Part shown: positions 59,101 to 64,000 of the stretch, one piece after another
Position numbering within the stretch: the first letter of the stretch is position 1
Layout of the letters: every line of letters starts with the position of its first letter
Origin: Lachnospiraceae bacterium
GTDB lineage: Bacteria; Bacillota_A; Clostridia; Lachnospirales; Lachnospiraceae
NCBI GenBank assembly: GCA_009911175.1
Contig: QXWX01000003.1
Coordinates: forward strand, 62,001 to 126,000
Direction of reading: 5' to 3'
Length of the DNA: 64,000 nucleotides
Notes under the pieces: generated by a model
Seen by the model: only the letters and a program-made list of their open reading frames with translations
Databases searched by the model: none
What the model was told of the DNA's origin: nothing
Made by a program: the position numbers and the translations under genes

Positions 59101-59868
59101 TTACTGCGCTGTTCTGTCCATCTCCGCATAGTACTCTTCCAGGCTCTTCGACACGGTATCCGACTTGGTGATCAGCATCTCTACCCTTCGGTTCTTTGCC
59201 CGGTTCTCCTCCGTATCGAACGGAGCGATCGGACGGAACTGTCCGTAAGATACAGCTACCAGCTTATCCGGCGTTACCGTCGTCCGCTGCTGAATATATG
59301 CCGTAACTCTGGCCGCTCTTTCCGCCGAAAGTACACGGTCTGATTCCGGCTCGTTCATCTGGTTTGGATCTGCCTGCGTGGTGTGTCCCAGGATCTGGAT
59401 TTCCTTGATGGACTCCGATACTCCTGAAATGATTGTGGCAAACTGATCCAAAATCCCTTTTCCTTCATCTTTTATAATGGAACTGTCCCCTGCGAAAAAC
59501 ACATTGTCACGAAATGTAACAAATGTAAACCCATCGCCTTTGTACAGATCCACCTCTCCTTCCATCCCGGCTTCCTCCAAGGCCTTTCTCAGTTCCTCAT
59601 ACAGGGAGTCGAACTCGTCCTCGTCCATCGACCCGTCCTCCACGTGGTTGGGGACTTCCTCCGTAGCCTCCGGTACGTTGTCTATGGCGATCTGTGAGAC
59701 CTCCACCGCGTTCGGGTTGAAGCTTTTTACAACCTGTATCCATTTTGCCTGGTCTACGGTAGAGATGGAGTACAGGAGCACGAAAAAGCACAGCAATAGT
59801 GTAACCAGGTCACCGTATGTATCCATCCAGTTCGCGCCGCCGCTGGCTGATTTATTCCTCTTCTTCAT
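59101..59868 (-). CDS. motB: Flagellar motor stator protein MotB
   Basis: A 255-residue stator protein. One membrane helix (DLVTLLLCFFVLLYSIS, residues about 20-36) carries the ion-binding Asp20 in MDTYGDLVTL. The C-terminal OmpA-like peptidoglycan-binding domain is clear (EIQILGHTTQADPN, DRVLSAERAARVTAYI, NRRVEMLI). It pairs with MotA, whose gene is 70 bases upstream. H+ or Na+ use cannot be decided by eye. Confidence 0.93.
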   Translation of the reverse strand: MKKRNKSASGGANWMDTYGDLVTLLLCFFVLLYSISTVDQAKWIQVVKSFNPNAVEVSQIAIDNVPEATEEVPNHVEDGSMDEDEFDSLYEELRKALEEAGMEGEVDLYKGDGFTFVTFRDNVFFAGDSSIIKDEGKGILDQFATIISGVSESIKEIQILGHTTQADPNQMNEPESDRVLSAERAARVTAYIQQRTTVTPDKLVAVSYGQFRPIAPFDTEENRAKNRRVEMLITKSDTVSKSLEEYYAEMDRTAQ

Positions 59869-59938
59869 ATTCTCCTCCTGTTGCCTGCCGCATATCCGTG
59901 TGCCTCACAGCCAGATATACCCGGTCAGTCATCTGTCA

Positions 59939-60748
59939 TTATTCCGCGTCAGCTTTTCCGCCTCCGCCCGATGAATCCAGAAGCTTCTCACGCCCCTTCT
60001 GGGCAACGTATGTAACCAGCTTCTCTTTCAGGAACTTCGGATTGTCTCCTGACTGGATCGCAAGGATACCTTCGATCATGATCTGTTTATACAGAAGTTC
60101 TTCTTCATTTCTGATCGTCAGCTTATTCGCAATAGGTGAGAAAAGTACGTTTGCAAGGATACAGCCGTAGAACGTGGTGATCAGGGCTGTCGCCATGGCA
60201 GGACCGATGGAGGAAGCTCCTCCGGAATCAATGTCCATCTCCTTCAACATGTTAACCAATCCGACCAGGGTACCGATCATACCGAATGCCGGTGAAAACG
60301 CGGAAGCCTTGTTGAACAGGTTGATGCCTTCCTCATGCCGCGCGGACATGGCGTCTACTTCATTTTCCAGGAGCGCCCGGACCTCCTCGGGTTCCGTGGC
60401 ATCCACGATGAGCATGATGCCCTGCTTGAAAAACGGGTCGTCGATCTCATTGGCCTTTTCTTCCAGCGCCAGCAAGCCGTTCTTTCTGGCAAGCTGTGCC
60501 ATCTCCTCCAGTGTGTCCACCAGAAAACCGATGTTGTAGCGGTTGCCCTGGATCAGGAGCACCAGCATCTTGGGGATCGTTGCAAGTGTCTTCAATGGGT
60601 AGCTGGCCACGACCGCACAGATCGCGCCGCCGACTACGATCGCCAAACTCGGCGGATCCCAGAAGTTCCCCAGCTTTGTCGGATTGATACCGACAAATAC
60701 AATCAGCACCGCACTTACGACTATACCTAAAATTGTTGTTATATCCAT
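59939..60748 (-). CDS. motA: Flagellar motor stator protein MotA
   Basis: A 269-residue stator protein with four membrane helices. DITTILGIVVSAVLIVFVGI, SLAIVVGGAICAVVASYPL, and FSPAFGMIGTLVGLVNMLKE with IGPAMATALITTFYGCILAN are typical, including the conserved Pro residues next to helices 3 and 4. The cytosolic loop that touches FliG lies between. It is followed by motB. Confidence 0.93.
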   Translation of the reverse strand: MDITTILGIVVSAVLIVFVGINPTKLGNFWDPPSLAIVVGGAICAVVASYPLKTLATIPKMLVLLIQGNRYNIGFLVDTLEEMAQLARKNGLLALEEKANEIDDPFFKQGIMLIVDATEPEEVRALLENEVDAMSARHEEGINLFNKASAFSPAFGMIGTLVGLVNMLKEMDIDSGGASSIGPAMATALITTFYGCILANVLFSPIANKLTIRNEEELLYKQIMIEGILAIQSGDNPKFLKEKLVTYVAQKGREKLLDSSGGGGKADAE

Positions 60749-60772
60749 ATTCTCTTCACCGCCCTTACCTTT

Positions 60773-60970
60773 TTATCTGTCCGTATGGAAACTATGAATC
60801 TTTTCGTTATACGCAATCGTTTTTTCAATGATCTCCTCAGCGCTCTCCTTCACGATGAAGAACTTTCCGTTCATCATGATCACCTTGGATTCCGGTATCA
60901 GTTCTACCGATTCGATCTGATCGCAGTTCAGCACGATCTTATTGTCATTTAATTTGGTCAGCATAATCAT
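60773..60970 (-). CDS. flbD: Flagellar protein FlbD
   Basis: A 65-residue protein of the FlbD family found between the hook gene and motA in Firmicutes. MIMLTKLNDNKIVLNCDQIE and ESAEEIIEKTIAYNEKI match. The function is unclear; mutants in some species affect motility. Start at 60970 follows AGAGGG by about 7 bases; the frame extends to 60994. Confidence 0.85.
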   Translation of the reverse strand: MIMLTKLNDNKIVLNCDQIESVELIPESKVIMMNGKFFIVKESAEEIIEKTIAYNEKIHSFHTDR

Positions 60971-61198
60971 ATCATATTCCCTCTTCTTTTTCAAACGCGG
61001 CCAGGATTACGGAAGGAATCTTAGCTGCGCTTTTACCTCCTCTATATCATTAAACAGCAGGCAATATCGGTTCAATACCTGCACAGACCGCATGAACTGC
61101 GGAACTGTAAAAGATGACCCTGCCGCATGATGGATATGCGCGGACAGTCGGCTTACAATCCCTTTGTACAAAATCATTACAGACAGTACATCAGGCCG

Positions 61199-61232
61199 GG
61201 ATCTGCCATGAAATACGCTTCATGGCAGATCC
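61199..61232. other. Perfect 14-bp stem in the flgE-flbD gap
   Basis: GGATCTGCCATGAA and TTCATGGCAGATCC with a 6-base loop stand in the middle of the 352-base gap between flgE and flbD. There is no U-tract on the minus strand. It may be a processing or stability stem that separates the strongly made hook message from downstream genes. I see no gene in the gap. Confidence 0.6.
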
Positions 61233-61322
61233 GCAGCGATATTTATATGGATATGCAAATAAATGGTTTATATGTCATGTATCTGCAAGCTGCTGCGCAG
61301 TCCTGGTTGATATCATTCAGGA

Positions 61323-62621
61323 CTAACGTTTCATGCTTACAAGTTCCTGCAGCATCTCATCCGTTACAGTGATGATCTTCGAGTTCGCCTGGAAACCTCT
61401 CTGGGTTGTGATGATGTTGGAGAACTCGTTGGCAAGGTCTACGTTGGCCATTTCCAGTTTACCGCCGAGGAGTCTTCCTGCGGGGCCTGTGCTTGGCTTC
61501 ACGTCAGTTACTTCACCCGCATTGTCGCCAATTGTATAATAGTAGCCATCTGTCTTTTCCAGACCATTCGGATTCTGGACAGAAATCAAAGCGACCTGTC
61601 CAAGCGCAATCACTCGTTTCTGCTCATCGACACCGATCACAGTTCCGTCTTCACTGATTGAGTAATTATCCAATTGATAGCGCTGCCCTGTCGTCGGATC
61701 TATTGGGATTCTGATCGTGGATAGTTCCTCTGAAAATTCTGCGGGGACACCTGCCACATAATCTGTACCTGCCTTCGGATCTCTATATTCACATCCAGTT
61801 TGACCATTTGTACCAAACTTGACTACTAATTGATCAAAGTCATTTTGAACCGCCGTTCCCGTCTTATTCGACTTAATTGTAAAACTCGGACGATTCTCAA
61901 GAGTACCTCCTCCAACGTCAACTCGCGTAAACCCATTGTACTCAATTGTAAAGCCTTCAAATGATTTATCTGTTAACGCTTTATCCACCCAGTCTTCTAC
62001 TGCCTTTATCTCATCAGTGGGATTAGTCGTTTCTACTTCTACATCTGCTATTTTAATATAACTCTTACCTGTAGTAGCATCAGTCCTAATAGCAGGTTTA
62101 TCAGCCCCTCTTACAGTCACGCTCGCCCCTGTAGCCGGCGTTTCCGGTATACCTGTACCGTCTACCAGCGCATATCCATACACATAACTTCTCTGGTCAT
62201 CCACCAGATATCCGTTTTCGTCTACACTGAATATACCAACTCTGGAGAGACTCAATCCCGAAGATTTGATATCCGTAAAGCTTCCGTTTACCATCGGTCC
62301 CACCAGGAAGAATCCTGTTCCGTCAATCATACAGTCCATTGGTCTGGATGACGGAGCCGGTGCCCCTGTCTCGAAAACATTTGAGATCGATGATACCTGA
62401 GAACCATAACCAACCTGGGATGCATTACGCCCACCGTAAGCACCTGCTGTCACATCACCGCTGGAACTGTTGAATGTATTTGTGTACATGGAGTCCTTGA
62501 AGTTGTAGCTGTATCCCTTGAATCCCCATGTATTTACATTGGCGATATTATTACCGATTACGTCCATCTTGGACTGATGCGCCTTGAGTCCTGCGACTCC
62601 TGCTATCATTGATCTGACCAT
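61323..62621 (-). CDS. flgE: Flagellar hook protein FlgE
   Basis: A 432-residue exported hook subunit. N-terminal MVRSMIAGVAGLKAHQSKMD with VIGNNIANVNTWGFKGYSY and C-terminal VDLANEFSNIITTQRGFQAN with SKIITVTDEMLQELVSMKR are the family ends. The central exposed part (residues about 170-297) is more AT-rich than the ends, as in FliD. It lies downstream of flgD and the TIGR02530 gene. Confidence 0.9.
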   Translation of the reverse strand: MVRSMIAGVAGLKAHQSKMDVIGNNIANVNTWGFKGYSYNFKDSMYTNTFNSSSGDVTAGAYGGRNASQVGYGSQVSSISNVFETGAPAPSSRPMDCMIDGTGFFLVGPMVNGSFTDIKSSGLSLSRVGIFSVDENGYLVDDQRSYVYGYALVDGTGIPETPATGASVTVRGADKPAIRTDATTGKSYIKIADVEVETTNPTDEIKAVEDWVDKALTDKSFEGFTIEYNGFTRVDVGGGTLENRPSFTIKSNKTGTAVQNDFDQLVVKFGTNGQTGCEYRDPKAGTDYVAGVPAEFSEELSTIRIPIDPTTGQRYQLDNYSISEDGTVIGVDEQKRVIALGQVALISVQNPNGLEKTDGYYYTIGDNAGEVTDVKPSTGPAGRLLGGKLEMANVDLANEFSNIITTQRGFQANSKIITVTDEMLQELVSMKR

Positions 62622-62749
62622 TTTTATTTACTTCCTTTCTTTTCTATACAACCCTCTGCCGTACCTGCGCGCCCCGCTCCTTTTCCAAAGAGGGCGCGCG
62701 CCTGTACCTGCGAGTCACGCAGGCACGAAACCTCCACAAATGGTCCGGC

Positions 62750-63178
62750 TTACATGAGTACGGCACTGTCAATATTGGTAAAAATATTTTCTTTCATTTC
62801 CGTTCCAGACATCGTTGTCACGACTACGTTGTTCGGGACATTTACAATAAAGGCTCCGCTCTCCCCGATGATGACTACATCCCTGGCGCCCTTGGCCCGG
62901 GCCTTCTGAACTGCCTGATTAAGGTCATTGAGAAGATTGTCTGTCATATTGATGCCGCGCTCCTGCACTCTCCGCGCCGCATGCTTCGAGAATTGGACGG
63001 ACTGCGCCTTTTGCGCCTCCTGCTGCAGAAGGTCTGAAAACTGTACGCCCGAAGTGGTGTCTGCCGTCTTCTGAAGCTGCAGTGAAGCAGATTGAAGCTT
63101 CAGCGCGCCGGCATTTGTAATCTGATTGATCTGATTAACCGGAGGAATCTGATTGATCTTGTTTCCCATCATATGCAC
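62750..63178 (-). CDS. TIGR02530-family flagellar operon protein
   Basis: A 142-residue small protein found in this position (between flgD and flgE) in many Firmicutes and spirochaetes. FSKHAARRVQERGINMTDNL and KGARDVVIIGESGAFIVNVP with NNVVVTTMSGTEMKENIFTN are its marks. It is thought to be needed for hook building, but the mechanism is not known. The start after GGTGCATATG is ordinary. Confidence 0.85.
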   Translation of the reverse strand: MHMMGNKINQIPPVNQINQITNAGALKLQSASLQLQKTADTTSGVQFSDLLQQEAQKAQSVQFSKHAARRVQERGINMTDNLLNDLNQAVQKARAKGARDVVIIGESGAFIVNVPNNVVVTTMSGTEMKENIFTNIDSAVLM

Positions 63179-63205
63179 CGCCTTTATCTCTCACCTGCAA
63201 ATGCT

Positions 63206-63790
63206 CTACTTCTTAGAATCCTGCGTCTTGTCGTCTGTTCCCTCTGTCTTGTCTGTGGAATCGGTCTTGTCGTCTGTATCCTCTGTCTTATCTGTGGAAT
63301 CGGTCTTATCATCCGTATCCACCTTCGGCACGTCCCCGATAGCCATGATGCTTGACAGCTCGTATTTCTTACCGTCCACATATACGGATGTGGCTCCGGT
63401 CAAGTCTACCCCGGTCACAATTCCCTTCTTTGTCTCGACTACCTTACCATCCTCGTCGGTCTTGGTTACAACCGTGACTTCCCTTCCAAGAAGCCCTGTG
63501 GAATAGGTGGTCAGCGTTACGGACGAAAGGTTATTGATTACGGTTGAAAAATTCGAGATCGCCGTTGCCATAGAGCTCATGGTGCTCATATTGGACATCT
63601 GGGTGATCTGCTCCATCATTGCCGCATTGTCCATCGGATTGGACATATCCTGATACTTCAGCTCTGCGGCGATCAGTTTCCAGAAGTCGTCGGTACTGAG
63701 TGTGGAATTATCAGACTTTGCGCCTGCCTGTGTTGCCAGGCTTGCATTATACAATCCACTTGCTACATCACTGTCCAAATTTACTGCCAT
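63206..63790 (-). CDS. flgD: Hook cap/assembly protein FlgD
   Basis: A 194-residue protein that caps the growing hook. The N-terminal motif DFWKLIAAELKYQDMSNPMD with AAMMEQITQMSNMSTM is diagnostic. The usual FLN and tudor-like C-terminal region is short (LLGREVTVVTK, GIVTGVDL). The last 40 residues are a tandem repeat (TDDKTDSTDKTE), encoded by 36-42 base repeats at 63220-63320. AAGGAGACGAAGAAC precedes the ATG. Confidence 0.88.
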   Translation of the reverse strand: MAVNLDSDVASGLYNASLATQAGAKSDNSTLSTDDFWKLIAAELKYQDMSNPMDNAAMMEQITQMSNMSTMSSMATAISNFSTVINNLSSVTLTTYSTGLLGREVTVVTKTDEDGKVVETKKGIVTGVDLTGATSVYVDGKKYELSSIMAIGDVPKVDTDDKTDSTDKTEDTDDKTDSTDKTEGTDDKTQDSKK

Positions 63791-63818
63791 ATGTTCTTCG
63801 TCTCCTTTCTATTACTAA

Positions 63819-64000
63819 TTACACTGTGAGTCCCAGGCGGAGCTTCTGTAAGAACTGCTCGGAATCTTCAGAGTCCTGCTTCTGATGGTTTTCCTTCTGC
63901 TGCTCCCGTTCGTCCTGTTTGCCCTGCTGGTTCTCGTCGTTGTTCCGGTTCAGATAGTCGGGTTCCTGCTTCTCCACAATGATCTTCGTCTCACCGCCCA
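63819..64000 (-). CDS. fliK: Flagellar hook-length control protein FliK, C-terminal end (partial)
   Basis: The last 60 codons of a gene that begins beyond the right edge. The tail has GGETKIIVEKQEPDYLNRNN followed by a Gln/Glu/Lys-rich stretch and ends LQKLRLGLTV. Position directly before flgD and the polar, Gln-rich tail suit FliK; the diagnostic C-terminal FliK core lies outside the window. Confidence 0.6.
   Translation of the reverse strand, partial: GGETKIIVEKQEPDYLNRNNDENQQGKQDEREQQKENHQKQDSEDSEQFLQKLRLGLTV

Overview
The window looks like chromosomal DNA of a motile, low-to-medium GC, gut-type Clostridia bacterium, most likely Lachnospiraceae. The basis is the gene content and order (FliY, CheC, CheD and CheV chemotaxis; FlbD, MotA, MotB, FliM and FliO-P-Q-R-FlhB-FlhA export gene order; a GH112 host-glycan phosphorylase; TnpV-type mobile remnants), AGGAGG-type ribosome binding sites and frequent TTG/GTG starts. 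This is inference; no 16S rRNA or tRNA gene was seen. 

Left part (1-19 kb): start of a predicted AAA ATPase, a calcium-type P-ATPase, a D-lactate dehydrogenase-like enzyme, a YitT/YczE-like membrane protein, malic enzyme, then a divergent cassette of two paralogous SxxK serine hydrolases, an APC permease and an RpiR regulator. From about 11.5 to 19.2 kb lies a patchwork with signs of transfer and decay: an internally deleted VWA gene, an AT-rich TetR/ABC exporter cassette with matching operators, fragments of TnpV, adenine deaminase and a tyrosine integrase, intact aroD and an AlbA_2/HTH protein.

Middle part (19-34 kb): GH112 phosphorylase, DUF1015 protein, SEC-C methionine aminopeptidase, a vitamin B6 group (pyridoxal kinase, ECF S component) followed by a radical SAM gene, a formate/nitrite channel, a chemoreceptor overlapping a nucleotidyltransferase-like gene, an FtsE-like ATPase, a secreted C39 peptidase and an Rpn-type nuclease.

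Right part (34.6-64 kb): flagellar and chemotaxis genes, nearly all on the minus strand. One group is fliD-fliS-fliT-like. The main operon, read from the right edge, is fliK(end)-flgD-TIGR02530-flgE-flbD-motA-motB-fliM-cheY-flgC-like-fliY-fliO-fliP-fliQ-fliR-flhB-flhA-fliA-flgF-flgG-cheC-cheD-cheV-EAL/HDOD. Between the two groups sit, on the plus strand, a ParA-like ATPase and a protein ending in a ComFB domain. flhF and flhG are not between flhA and the sigma gene, and fliL is not between motB and fliM.

The most striking unlisted structure is a family of short non-autonomous mobile elements. Three 147-bp copies (260, 17164, 42113) are nearly identical, have GTTAC...GTAAC ends, and each is flanked by a different perfect 8-bp direct repeat. 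A fourth, only 37 bp long (21654), is the exact reverse complement of the last 37 bp of the long form and also has its own perfect 8-bp direct repeat, so the terminal hairpin alone seems able to move. Two other dispersed palindromic repeat families are also present.
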